Shown here: positions 39,170 to 48,679 of the stretch, piece after piece | How the letters are laid out: every line of letters starts with the position of its first letter | Position numbering within the stretch: position 1 is the stretch's first letter | NCBI RefSeq assembly: GCF_900104895.1 | Contig: NZ_LT629742.1 | Coordinates: 2,108,001 to 2,172,000, forward strand | From: Microterricola viridarii | GTDB taxonomy: Bacteria; Actinomycetota; Actinomycetes; Actinomycetales; Microbacteriaceae | Direction: 5' to 3' | Length of the DNA stretch: 64,000 nucleotides | The notes under the pieces: model-generated | Databases searched by the model: none | What the model saw: the letters and a program-made list of their open reading frames with translations, nothing else | Told to the model about the DNA's origin: nothing | Position numbers and translations under genes: made by a program

Positions 39170-40552
39170 CCGACGACAACAGCGCATACACACCCGACGA
39201 CGAGTTCGCGGACGCCGCGGCCGCCGTCTACGCCGAGCTGCTCGCCCGCGTCGGCGAGGTGAACCCGCAGCCCCGGCTCGAGCCGACCCGCCGCGCCGTC
39301 GAGCTGCTCGGCGACCCGCAGCGCTCGTACCCGATGATCCACGTCACCGGGACCAACGGCAAGACCAGCACCAGCCGGATGATCGAGAGCCTGCTGCGCG
39401 CCCACGGGCTGCGCACCGGCCTGCTCACCAGCCCGCACCTGGTCAGCTTCAACGAGCGCATCGTCATCGACGGCGAGCCGATCAGCAACGAGGCGCTCGC
39501 CCACAACTGGGCCGACATCGCCCCCTACATCGCCATGGTCGACACCGAGCTGATCGCGGCCGACGAGCTGCCGCTGACGTTCTTCGAGGCGCTGACGGTG
39601 CTGGCCTTCGCCAGCTTCGCCGACGCGCCCATCGACGTCGCCGTCGTCGAGGTCGGCATGGGCGGCGAGTGGGACTCCACCAACGTCGCCGACGGCCAGG
39701 TCGCCGTGTTCGCCCCGATCGCGCTGGACCACCTCGGCAAGCTGGGCGACACGATCGGAGAGATTGCGCGCACCAAGTCCGGCATCATCAAGCCCGCCGC
39801 GGCCGTCGTGTCCGCGACGCAGGCGCCGGAGGCCGAGGCCGAGCTGGCCCGCGCCGCCGAGCTCACCGAGTCGACGTTGGCCGTGCAGGGCGCGGCGCCC
39901 GGCTTCGAGCTGCTGAGCAGCACCGTCGCCGTCGGCGGCCAGCTCATCACGGTGCGCGGCCTCGCCGGCACCTACAGCGAGCACTTCCTGCCGCTCTACG
40001 GCAGCCACCAGGCGCAGAACGCCGCGCTGGCCATCGCGGCCGTCGAGTCCTTCCTCGGCGGCGGCACCCAGGCCATCGCCGAGGACATCCTCACGGAGGC
40101 GCTCGGGGAGTCACCTCGCCCGGCCGCCTGCAGCTGGTCGGCATCGAGCCCACCGTCATCGTGGATGCCGCCCACAACCCGCACGGCGCGTCCTCCCTGG
40201 TCGCGGCGCTCGGCGCCTACTTCGACTTCGACGAGATCGCGGTCGTGCTCGGCGTGCTCTCCGACAAGGACGCCCGCGGCATCATCCAGGCGCTCACCCC
40301 CGTCGCGACCCGCTTCCACGTGACGCAGTCCGGCTCGGAGCGGGCGATCGACGCCTACGAGCTCGGCGAGCTCGTCGCCGACGCGGTCGGCGAGGAGGCC
40401 GTGTTCGTCTCCAACGACCCCGCCGAGGCGCTGCAGAGCGCCCGTGAGTGGGCCGACGCGGCCCCCGCCGGGCCGTCGTCGTGACCGGTTCGATCACCCT
40501 CGTCGCCGAGGCGATCGTGATCGCCGACGCCGAGAACTGGATGCAGTCGTGA
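39166..40552 (+). pseudogene. folC: folC, folylpolyglutamate/dihydrofolate synthase, two -1 frameshifts
   Basis: Mur-ligase fold enzyme adding glutamate to folates. The first frame reads normally through ATP motif VTGTNGKTSTSRM (near residue 59) to about 40110. There GGGGAG-TCACC lacks one base compared with an expected GGGGAG-GTCACC, and the correct protein (GRLQLVGIEPTVIVDAAHNPHGA) continues one frame back. A second single-base loss at about 40470-40475 moves the end (VVVTGSITLVAEA) to the third frame, which stops at 40550-40552 and overlaps the next gene by GTGA. folC is usually single-copy and essential, so sequencing error is as likely as a true pseudogene. Confidence 0.85.
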
Positions 40553-40911
40553 CCGCCGCCCCCGCGCCCCGGCAGAGCTCGGTGCAGCGCTCGCTCGCCT
40601 CGATCGTGCTCGGCTTCGAGCTCGTCGTGATCTTCCTGGCGACCCTCGTCATCGCCTTCGGCCCCGGCGCCGTGCTGCCGCCCTGGGTGATGCTCACGGT
40701 CGGCGGCATCGTCTGCCTCCTGGCCATCGCCACGATGGGACTGCTGCGCCACCGCTGGGCCTACGCCCTCGGCTGGGGCGTGCAGGCGGTCGTCGTGCTG
40801 AGCGGCTTCTTCAACCCGGCCATGTTCTTCATCGGCGCGCTGTTCGTCGCGATGTGGGCGTACTGCATGATCACCGGCGCGCGCCTGGACCGCCAGAAAA
40901 CACTTTCTTAA
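40549..40911 (+). CDS. DUF4233 membrane protein
   Basis: 120 aa from GTG 40549, which overlaps the restored folC stop. Three to four hydrophobic segments (VLGFELVVIFLATLVIAFG, WVMLTVGGIVCLLAIAT and the region to residue 112). DUF4233 genes lie after folC in many actinobacteria; the function is unknown. Soluble N-terminal tail of about 20 residues. Confidence 0.88.
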   Translation: MTAAPAPRQSSVQRSLASIVLGFELVVIFLATLVIAFGPGAVLPPWVMLTVGGIVCLLAIATMGLLRHRWAYALGWGVQAVVVLSGFFNPAMFFIGALFVAMWAYCMITGARLDRQKTLS

Positions 40912-40949
40912 GCCGACAACCCACGGCCAACCTCTAAGGAGAAAACACT

Positions 40950-41372
40950 ATGAGCACCGCAATCGAAGAGACGCTGGTCCTGGTCAAGCCCGACGGCGTC
41001 GCCCGCAGCCTGACCGGTGAGATCCTGCGCCGCATCGAGGCCAAGGGCTACTCGCTGGTCGACATCCGCCTGGTGCAGGCCGAGCGCTCCCTGCTCGCCG
41101 AGCACTACGCCGAGCACGAGGGCAAGCCCTTCTACGAGCCGCTGGTCGAGTTCATGGAGTCCGGCCCCATCGTCGCCATCCGCGTCGCGGGCAACCGCGT
41201 CATCGAGGGCTTCCGCGTGCTGGCCGGCACGACCGACCCCACCACGGCGGCCCCCGGCACCATCCGCGGCGACTTCGGCCGCGACTGGGGCCTGCGCGTG
41301 CAGCAGAACCTCGTGCACGGCTCCGACTCGCCCGAGTCGGCCGAGCGCGAGCTGAAGCTCTGGTTCAGCTAG
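40950..41372 (+). CDS. ndk: Nucleoside diphosphate kinase
   Basis: Balances nucleoside triphosphate pools through a phosphohistidine intermediate. 140 aa. The catalytic His123 is in NLVHGSDS; the N-terminal ETLVLVKPDGVAR is typical. A strong AAGGAG precedes the ATG. Last gene of the ileS-folC-DUF4233-ndk group. Confidence 0.97.
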   Translation: MSTAIEETLVLVKPDGVARSLTGEILRRIEAKGYSLVDIRLVQAERSLLAEHYAEHEGKPFYEPLVEFMESGPIVAIRVAGNRVIEGFRVLAGTTDPTTAAPGTIRGDFGRDWGLRVQQNLVHGSDSPESAERELKLWFS

Positions 41373-41390
41373 CAGCACCAGCACCACAAC

Positions 41391-41422
41391 GAATGCCGCC
41401 CGGCTCCAGCCGGGCGGCATTC
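41391..41422. terminator. Terminator between ndk and VKOR gene
   Basis: 15-bp perfect stem (GAATGCCGCCCGGCT and complement) with a 2-nt loop, between converging genes; suits both strands although T runs are short. Confidence 0.8.
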
Positions 41423-41459
41423 GTCATCTCCGCGTTCAGGGGTCTGGCGGCGGATGACG

Positions 41460-42062
41460 CTAGAAGACGTGGCTGATCACGTCCAGGCGCAGCTGGGCGA
41501 TGACGGCGACGACCAGGTAGCTGAGCAGCGTGATCAACGGGATCCAGCCGTACGCGGCATCCGAGAGGCGGCGGACGGCGGCGCCGAGCGGGAGGCGCCC
41601 GGTGCGCAGGTTCTCCAGGGTGACCATCCAGAACAGGGGGATGACGACGGCCCAGGTGACCATGCACCACGGGCACAGCGTCGCCAGGGCGAAGATGCTC
41701 GTGCCGATCAGCCAGACCACGAAGGCGAGGGCGAGCACGACGCCGGCGTTGTAGCCGAGCCAGAACCAGCGCGGGAAGCGCACGCCGCCGAGCAACGCCA
41801 CCCCGATCGTGATCACGACGGGCCAGGCCATCAACCCGATCACCGGGTTGGGGAAGCCGAAGATCGCGCCCTGCGGCGAGTTCAGGTTCGCCCCGCACTG
41901 CACCAGGAGGCTGAAATCGCAGCTCGGAACGGAGCCGGGAACCTGCAGCAGGTGGAACTTCTCCAGCGTCAGTGCGAACGCCGCGAGCAGGCCGATCGCA
42001 CCCAGAATGACGGTCAGCACGCCGTGCGGAATGGACGAACGCGTAGATGCAGTTTCGGGCAT
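41460..42062 (-). CDS. Vitamin K epoxide reductase family membrane protein
   Basis: 200 aa with about five membrane segments. It has the VKOR redox cysteines: the Cys48/Cys56 pair (PSCDF, VQCGA) and the CPWC active site at Cys130-Cys133. In actinobacteria VKOR reoxidises DsbA-like proteins using quinone, supporting disulfide formation outside the membrane. No DsbA partner is in the window. Divergent from the RNase E/G gene. Confidence 0.92.
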   Translation of the reverse strand: MPETASTRSSIPHGVLTVILGAIGLLAAFALTLEKFHLLQVPGSVPSCDFSLLVQCGANLNSPQGAIFGFPNPVIGLMAWPVVITIGVALLGGVRFPRWFWLGYNAGVVLALAFVVWLIGTSIFALATLCPWCMVTWAVVIPLFWMVTLENLRTGRLPLGAAVRRLSDAAYGWIPLITLLSYLVVAVIAQLRLDVISHVF

Positions 42063-42363
42063 AGACGGATTATCCCACGCGTTGCGCGCGTGAAAACGCG
42101 ATAGCGTGCGATAATTGACGCAGTCGTTTGAGCCCTGCTCGAACAGGCGACAAGAAGGCTTACCGGGTGCCCAGCACCCACAGATGCATCAGAAGTATTC
42201 GCACAGAGGATTCGGTCCGCGCACCGAGAGAAGTAGCAATCAGAGCCACGAGCCGGTTGCACACAACTAGATTTGCGGGGGTTCGCTCAACGGAGCCCCG
42301 CTCGAGAGAGTACCCGGAGCGGGTGGCGCGGTTGCCCGCACCGGTCAAGGAGTTATCCCGGTA
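42063..42363 (+). promoter_or_regulatory. Long leader/promoter region of RNase E/G gene
   Basis: 301 bp without a gene. GATAAT at 42110-42115 is a likely -10 for the RNase gene, giving a 5' UTR of about 240 nt. A CCCGCTC/GAGCGGG stem (arms near 42297 and 42318) and AAGGAG about 12 nt before the ATG are visible. Long UTRs are common for rne because the enzyme often controls its own mRNA; that role here is inference. Confidence 0.45.
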
Positions 42364-44970
42364 ATGGTGGACAAGACCAACAATGAGACAGGCAGCAACG
42401 ACGCGGCATCAGATTCGACGAAGAGTCAGGTGAAGAAGCGCCCCCGCATCTTCGGAGCGCGCAAGAAGCGCGCGGACGAGGCCCCGGCTGTAGAGAGCAC
42501 CGTAGAGAGCGCCGCGGTCGCAGCGCCGATCATCGCCGAGCCCGCCGCCCCGGCCGTCGCCGAGGTGCAGGCTGAGGCGCAGGCGGAGGCAGAGGCCGTC
42601 GCCCCGGAGGCGGAGCAGGCCGAGGCCGCCCCCGCCGCGGATGCGGCAGCGGCAGAGGCGCCCGCTGCGCCGGTCATCCCGACCCAGCTCAGCACCACCT
42701 CGCTGATCTTCCATGCGCCCGTCATCGCGCCGCTGCCGGCCCGCTCGGGCTCCGAGCGCGGTTACGAGCGCGGCTACGAGCACGACTACGACCGCGACGC
42801 CGACGACGCCTCCACGGTGCGCCGCCGCGCCCGCCGCCGTTCCGGCGAGGAGGGCCGCTCCGGCTCCGACGACCCGGCGAACACGGTCGTCAAGGTACGC
42901 ACGCCGCGCGAGCCAGAGCTCATCACTGAGCCGCAGCGGATCAAGGGCTCCACCCGCCTCGAGGCCAAGAAGCAGCGCCGCCGCGACGGCCGCGACGCCG
43001 GCCGCCGCCGCACCGTCATCACCGAGGCCGAGTTCCTCGCCCGCCGCGAGTCCGTCGACCGCAGCATGGTGGTGCGCGCCAAGAACAACAAGATCCAGAT
43101 CGGCGTCCTCGAGGACGGCGTGCTGGTCGAGCACTACGTGGCCAAGAACCAGGAGGCGAGCCTGATCGGCAACGTCTACCTCGGCCGCGTGCAGAACGTG
43201 CTGCCCAGCATGGAGGCCGCCTTCATCGACATCGGCCGCGGCCGCAACGCCGTGCTGTACTCCGGCGAGGTCGACTGGGACGCCGCCGCGGCGGAGAACC
43301 CCGGCGCCAACCAGCCGCGCCGCATCGAGCTGGCGCTGAAGCCCGGCGACAAGGTGCTCGTCCAGGTCACCAAGGACCCGGTCGGCCACAAGGGCGCCCG
43401 CCTGACCAGCCAGGTGTCGCTGCCCGGCCGCTACCTCGTGTACGTGCCGAACGGCTCGATGAACGGCATCAGCCGCAAGCTCCCGGACACCGAGCGCTCG
43501 CGCCTGAAGAAGATCCTCAAGGAGGTCCTCCCCGACAACGTCGGCGTCATCGTGCGCACGGCGGCCGAGGGCGCGACGGAGGAGCAGCTCACCCTCGACG
43601 TGCAGCGCCTGATCAGCCAGTGGGCCAGCATCAGCTCGCAGCTGCAGACCGTGCAGGCCCCCGCGCTGCTGCACTCCGAGCCCGACCTGCTCATCAAGAT
43701 CGTCCGCGACGTCTTCAACGAGGACTTCCAGAAGATGATCATCTCCGGCGATGACGCCCAGGAGGTCATCGAGAGCTACCTGCGCGGCGTCGCCCCCGAC
43801 CTGCTCGAGCGCGTCGAGCGCTACGAGGGCGAGAAGGACGCGTTCGACGAGTTCCGCATCTCGGAGCAGATCGAGAAGGCCCTGGACCGCAAGGTCTGGC
43901 TGCCCTCCGGCGGTTCGCTCGTGATCGACCGCACCGAGGCGATGACCGTCGTCGACGTCAACACCGGCAAGTTCGTCGGCTCCGGCGGCAACCTCGAGGA
44001 GACCGTCACCAAGAACAACCTCGAGGCCGCGGAGGAGATCGTCCGCCAGCTGCGCCTGCGCGACATCGGCGGCATCATCGTCGTCGACTTCATCGACATG
44101 GTGCTCGAGTCCAACCGCGACCTCGTCTCGCGCCGACTGATCGAGTGCCTGAGCCGGGACCGCACCAAGCACCAGGTGGCCGAGGTCACCTCGCTCGGTC
44201 TCGTGCAGATGACGCGCAAGAAGCTCGGCCTCGGCCTGCTGGAATCGTTCAGCGAGAACTGCGAGGTCTGCGCCGGCCGCGGGATCATCGTGCACCACGA
44301 CCCCGTGGTCAAGCACCGTCAGACGCCGCAGCAGGCCCCGCAGCAGGAGCGTCGCCGCTCCAAGGGTGCACAGCAGCAGCAGCAGCCCGCCCCCGCCGCC
44401 GAGAAGGTGAACGGCACCCACGGGATCACCGCGGACGCCAAGAACGCCCTCGCCCAGATCGCCGCCAGCACGCTGGCGCACCCGGCCGAGGCCGCGAAGG
44501 CCGACGAGCCCGCCGCGCAGAACGCCGCGCAGAACGCCGCGCAGAACGCCCAGCAGGGCGGCCAGCAGAACGGCCAGCAGAACGGTTCGGGCGAGCCGCG
44601 CAGCCCGCGCTCCCGCAACCGGAAGAGCCGCAGCGGCCGCAGCCAGCAGCCCGCAGAGCAGGCTGTCGCAGTAGAGCGTGCCGCCACGGCCGAGGTGCAG
44701 AGCGAGCCGAAGGCCGAGGCGCCGGCAGTGACCGTGCCCGAGCCGATCGCGATCCTCGACATCCCCGTCGCCGCCGCCCCGCGCCAGGCGCGCACCGTCA
44801 CCAGCAAGGCGGCCGAGGAACTCCTCGGCTCCGTGCTCGAGGCGCTGCCTGAGCCCAAGCAGCCCGGCCAGGGCCGCAGCCGCAGCCGCCGCGTGTCCAC
44901 GGCCGCGCTGTCGACCACGCCGGTCGTGCCGATCGTCACGGGAACCCCGACGGGCGCGTCGGAGCAGTAG
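42364..44970 (+). CDS. rne: Ribonuclease E/G family endoribonuclease
   Basis: 868 aa. A disordered Ala/Glu-rich N-terminal extension (1-180) and basic region precede the catalytic core. The S1 domain spans roughly 230-310 (GNVYLGRVQNVLPSMEAAF), the Mg-binding aspartates are in VVDVNTGKF (about 527) and VVDFIDM (about 572), and the zinc link CEVC is near 633. The disordered C-terminal tail is Gln/Asn/Ala and Arg rich, probably the degradosome scaffold. This long two-armed layout is typical of actinobacterial RNase E. A tandem DNA repeat lies in the tail. Confidence 0.95.
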   Translation: MVDKTNNETGSNDAASDSTKSQVKKRPRIFGARKKRADEAPAVESTVESAAVAAPIIAEPAAPAVAEVQAEAQAEAEAVAPEAEQAEAAPAADAAAAEAPAAPVIPTQLSTTSLIFHAPVIAPLPARSGSERGYERGYEHDYDRDADDASTVRRRARRRSGEEGRSGSDDPANTVVKVRTPREPELITEPQRIKGSTRLEAKKQRRRDGRDAGRRRTVITEAEFLARRESVDRSMVVRAKNNKIQIGVLEDGVLVEHYVAKNQEASLIGNVYLGRVQNVLPSMEAAFIDIGRGRNAVLYSGEVDWDAAAAENPGANQPRRIELALKPGDKVLVQVTKDPVGHKGARLTSQVSLPGRYLVYVPNGSMNGISRKLPDTERSRLKKILKEVLPDNVGVIVRTAAEGATEEQLTLDVQRLISQWASISSQLQTVQAPALLHSEPDLLIKIVRDVFNEDFQKMIISGDDAQEVIESYLRGVAPDLLERVERYEGEKDAFDEFRISEQIEKALDRKVWLPSGGSLVIDRTEAMTVVDVNTGKFVGSGGNLEETVTKNNLEAAEEIVRQLRLRDIGGIIVVDFIDMVLESNRDLVSRRLIECLSRDRTKHQVAEVTSLGLVQMTRKKLGLGLLESFSENCEVCAGRGIIVHHDPVVKHRQTPQQAPQQERRRSKGAQQQQQPAPAAEKVNGTHGITADAKNALAQIAASTLAHPAEAAKADEPAAQNAAQNAAQNAQQGGQQNGQQNGSGEPRSPRSRNRKSRSGRSQQPAEQAVAVERAATAEVQSEPKAEAPAVTVPEPIAILDIPVAAAPRQARTVTSKAAEELLGSVLEALPEPKQPGQGRSRSRRVSTAALSTTPVVPIVTGTPTGASEQ
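44512..44547. repeat. In-frame 12-bp tandem repeat in rne tail
   Basis: GCCGCGCAGAAC occurs three times head to tail, encoding AAQN units, then continues with Gln/Asn-rich QQGGQQNG. Likely to vary in copy number between strains. Confidence 0.85.
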
Positions 44971-44987
44971 CCCGCGCGAGAACGCCA

Positions 44988-45028
44988 CACGAGAGCGCCG
45001 CAGCCCTAGAGGCCGCGGCGCTCTCGTG
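44988..45028. terminator. Shared terminator of rne and DUF4031 gene
   Basis: 14-bp stem (CACGAGAGCGCCGC / GCGGCGCTCTCGTG), 13-nt loop. The minus-strand stop of the DUF4031 gene (45006-45008) lies in the loop, so the distal arm is coding sequence. Confidence 0.7.
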
Positions 45029-45278
45029 CGCTCACCCGCAGGCCGCTCGCGCGCAGCCGGGTGACGAGCTCGCGCCCGCTGACCGGGGTCGCGCCGGCAT
45101 CCACCAGCGCCTGCCAGCGCTCGGCCGGCACGTCGTAGTGGTCGAGGTCGAAGCTGCGCGGGGGGAGGGCCTGGCTGCGGGCGAACGCGTGCAGCTCGTC
45201 GAGGCTGGAGTCGCTGACCAGGTGCGCCCACACCGTCCCGTGGGCGGGCCACATGGCGGTATCGATGAGCACTGTCAT
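45006..45278 (-). CDS. DUF4031 domain protein
   Basis: 90 aa from ATG 45278 (MTVLIDTAMWPAHGTVWAHL); an ATG at 45299 would add seven residues. The N-terminal strand and W-x-HL-SD segment are the DUF4031 signature, followed by DLDHYDVP and a basic C-terminus. Function unknown; often found as a single gene in actinobacteria. Convergent with rne. Confidence 0.88.
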   Translation of the reverse strand: MTVLIDTAMWPAHGTVWAHLVSDSSLDELHAFARSQALPPRSFDLDHYDVPAERWQALVDAGATPVSGRELVTRLRASGLRVSARERRGL

Positions 45279-45330
45279 GGAATTGAGTCTAAGCATCATC
45301 GATTTCTTGGGCGTTTTGCGCGCGTCGTGG

Positions 45331-45360
45331 TTTAACCGGCCCGCCGAATCCGGCTAAACT
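45331..45360 (+). promoter_or_regulatory. rplU upstream promoter P1 (candidate)
   Basis: TTTAAC, 18 bp, TAAACT, about 235 nt before rplU. Confidence 0.45.
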
Positions 45361-45426
45361 AGTACACGCACCGTGAGCCGGCTTGTGTGAAATGAGTCGG
45401 TTGTGGATCGTGCCAGGTGAGCCCGT

Positions 45427-45455
45427 TTGACCGCACGCATCCGATCAGCTAAACT
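45427..45455 (+). promoter_or_regulatory. rplU promoter P2
   Basis: TTGACC, exactly 17 bp, TAAACT: a good sigma-A type promoter giving a leader of about 130 nt. It shares the GCTAAACT core with P1. Confidence 0.7.
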
Positions 45456-45595
45456 TGATCGTTGGTGTGTGTCGGAATCATCCGCACGTTTGCCAAGGTT
45501 TTCTGATTGAGACCGGCTGTCTGGCCGCGTCAATCCAGTGACTTCCGAGTATTAGGAATTGGGGCTAGGTAGCCCCCCAGAGTGAGGTACGTAAA
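45456..45595 (+). promoter_or_regulatory. rplU-rpmA leader
   Basis: Untranslated leader with a GGGGCTA-GGTAGCCCC hairpin (45562-45577) shortly before the gene. Ribosomal protein leaders of L21 operons are often regulatory; whether this one binds L21 is not shown. Confidence 0.35.
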
Positions 45596-45904
45596 GTGGT
45601 TTACGCAGTTGTGCGCGCCGGTGGCCGGCAGGAAAAGGTCGAGGTCGGCACCATCGTGACGATGGACCGGATCAAGGCCGTTAAGGGCGGCACCGTCGAG
45701 CTGGCCGCTGTGCTGCTTGTTGACGGAGACAAGATCACCTCGGACGCCAAGTCCCTCGAGAAGGTCACTGTCACCGCCGAGGTTCTTGAGGACCTCCGCG
45801 GCCCGAAGATCGTCATCCAGCACTACAAGAACAAGACCGGTTACAAGAAGCGTCAGGGGCACCGTCAGGAGCTCACGCGCGTCAAGGTCACCGGCATCAA
45901 GTAA
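45596..45904 (+). CDS. rplU: 50S ribosomal protein L21
   Basis: 102 aa, GTG start ([15 protein letters not shown]). The L21 signature [20 protein letters not shown] is at residues 72-91. GTGAGG upstream. First gene of rplU-rpmA-obg; 20 bp to rpmA. Confidence 0.98.
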   Translation: MVYAVVRAGGRQEKVEVGTIVTMDRIKAVKGGTVELAAVLLVDGDKITSDAKSLEKVTVTAEVLEDLRGPKIVIQHYKNKTGYKKRQGHRQELTRVKVTGIK

Positions 45905-45924
45905 CGGCCTGAGGAGAGAAGCTA

Positions 45925-46182
45925 ATGGCACACAAAAAGGGAGCTAGCTCCACTCGTAACGGTCGCGACTCCAACGCACAGCGCCTCGGCGTGAAGCGCT
46001 TCGGCGGCCAGGTTGTCAGCGCGGGCGAGATCATCGTCCGTCAGCGCGGCACCCACTTCCACCCCGGCGTGAACGTGGGTCGCGGTGGCGACGACACGCT
46101 CTTCGCCCTCGAGGCCGGCGCTGTCCAGTTCGGCAACAAGGGTGGCCGCAAGGTCGTCAACATTCTGGTGGCTGCCGAATAG
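45925..46182 (+). CDS. rpmA: 50S ribosomal protein L27
   Basis: 85 aa. The N-terminus [16 protein letters not shown] is the mature actinobacterial form, without the cleavable extension of Firmicutes. [19 protein letters not shown] is the family core. GAGGAG upstream. Confidence 0.98.
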   Translation: MAHKKGASSTRNGRDSNAQRLGVKRFGGQVVSAGEIIVRQRGTHFHPGVNVGRGGDDTLFALEAGAVQFGNKGGRKVVNILVAAE

Positions 46183-46200
46183 GCACCCACATGTAACACA

Positions 46201-46230
46201 CGTCAGGGCGAGCTTCGGCTCGCCCTGACG
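46201..46230 (+). terminator. Terminator after rpmA
   Basis: 13-bp stem (CGTCAGGGCGAGC and complement) with a UUCG tetraloop, followed by TATTTT. Strong intrinsic terminator, so obg needs partial read-through or its own promoter. Confidence 0.92.
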
Positions 46231-46252
46231 TATTTTCGCCCGCGTCGGATGA

Positions 46253-47860
<1,608 letters not shown>

Positions 47861-47863
47861 TAG

Positions 47864-48670
47864 ATGAGTGTGCGTGATCGGGCCGGCATCGCCACGGCGA
47901 AGCGAATCGTCGTCAAGGTGGGCTCCTCGTCCATCAGCGGAGACAATGCCGGTCAGATTGCGCCACTCGTCGACGCCCTCGCCGCGGCGCACGGGCGCGG
48001 CTGCGAGATCGTGCTGGTGTCCTCCGGCGCCATCGCCACCGGGCTGCCCTACCTGCGGCTCAGCGAGCGGCCGAACGACCTGGCGACACAGCAGGCCGCG
48101 GCATCCGTCGGGCAGAACCTGCTGATCTTCCGCTACCAGGACAGCCTCGACCGCTACGGCATCGTCGCCGGCCAGGTGCTGCTGACCGCCGGTGACCTGG
48201 AGAACGCCACCCCGCGCAGCAACGCGCAGCGCGCCATGGAGCGCCTGCTCGACCTGCGGATCCTGCCGATCGTCAACGAGAACGACACCGTCGCCACCCA
48301 CGAGATCCGCTTCGGCGACAACGACAGGCTCGCCTCGCTCGTGGCTAGCCTCATCAACGCGGACCTGCTGATCCTGCTCAGTGACGTCGACGCCCTGTAC
48401 ACCCGCCCGCCGCACGAGCCCGGCGCGGAGCGCATCGCGCATGTGCCCTTCGGTGACGCGCTGGCCGGCGTCGAGCTCAGCTCGAGCGGCCGCGCCGGGG
48501 TCGGCACCGGGGGAGCCGTCACCAAGGCCTCCGCCGCCCGGCACGCGGCAGAGTCCGGCACCGCGGTGCTGGTCACCGCCACCGGCCTCGTCGACGAGGC
48601 CTTCCGCGGTGCAGACATCGGTACCTGGTTCGCCGCCAAACCGCGTCACACGGCTGCGTCCCTGTCCTAA
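47864..48670 (+). CDS. proB: Glutamate 5-kinase, PUA-less
   Basis: First step of proline synthesis. 268 aa, only the amino acid kinase domain: IVVKVGSSS near residue 15, VSSGAIA near 52, NENDTVAT and FGDNDRLASLVA near 140-163, GVGTGGAVTKASAA near 213. The C-terminal PUA domain of the E. coli-type enzyme (367 aa) is missing. The ATG overlaps no gene but is 3 bp after obg. Confidence 0.95.
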   Translation: MSVRDRAGIATAKRIVVKVGSSSISGDNAGQIAPLVDALAAAHGRGCEIVLVSSGAIATGLPYLRLSERPNDLATQQAAASVGQNLLIFRYQDSLDRYGIVAGQVLLTAGDLENATPRSNAQRAMERLLDLRILPIVNENDTVATHEIRFGDNDRLASLVASLINADLLILLSDVDALYTRPPHEPGAERIAHVPFGDALAGVELSSSGRAGVGTGGAVTKASAARHAAESGTAVLVTATGLVDEAFRGADIGTWFAAKPRHTAASLS

Positions 48671-48673
48671 GCT
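48668..48673 (+). promoter_or_regulatory. Possible internal -10 for leaderless proA
   Basis: TAAGCT includes the proB stop codon and ends 6 nt before the proA ATG. No Shine-Dalgarno is seen. Same geometry as the methyltransferase gene at 24547. Confidence 0.35.
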
Positions 48674-48679
48674 GGGCTC

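Noticed and set aside
35798-39193. 1131-aa minus-strand frame over ileS
   Set aside because: Antisense shadow with repetitive low-complexity composition and no family signature.
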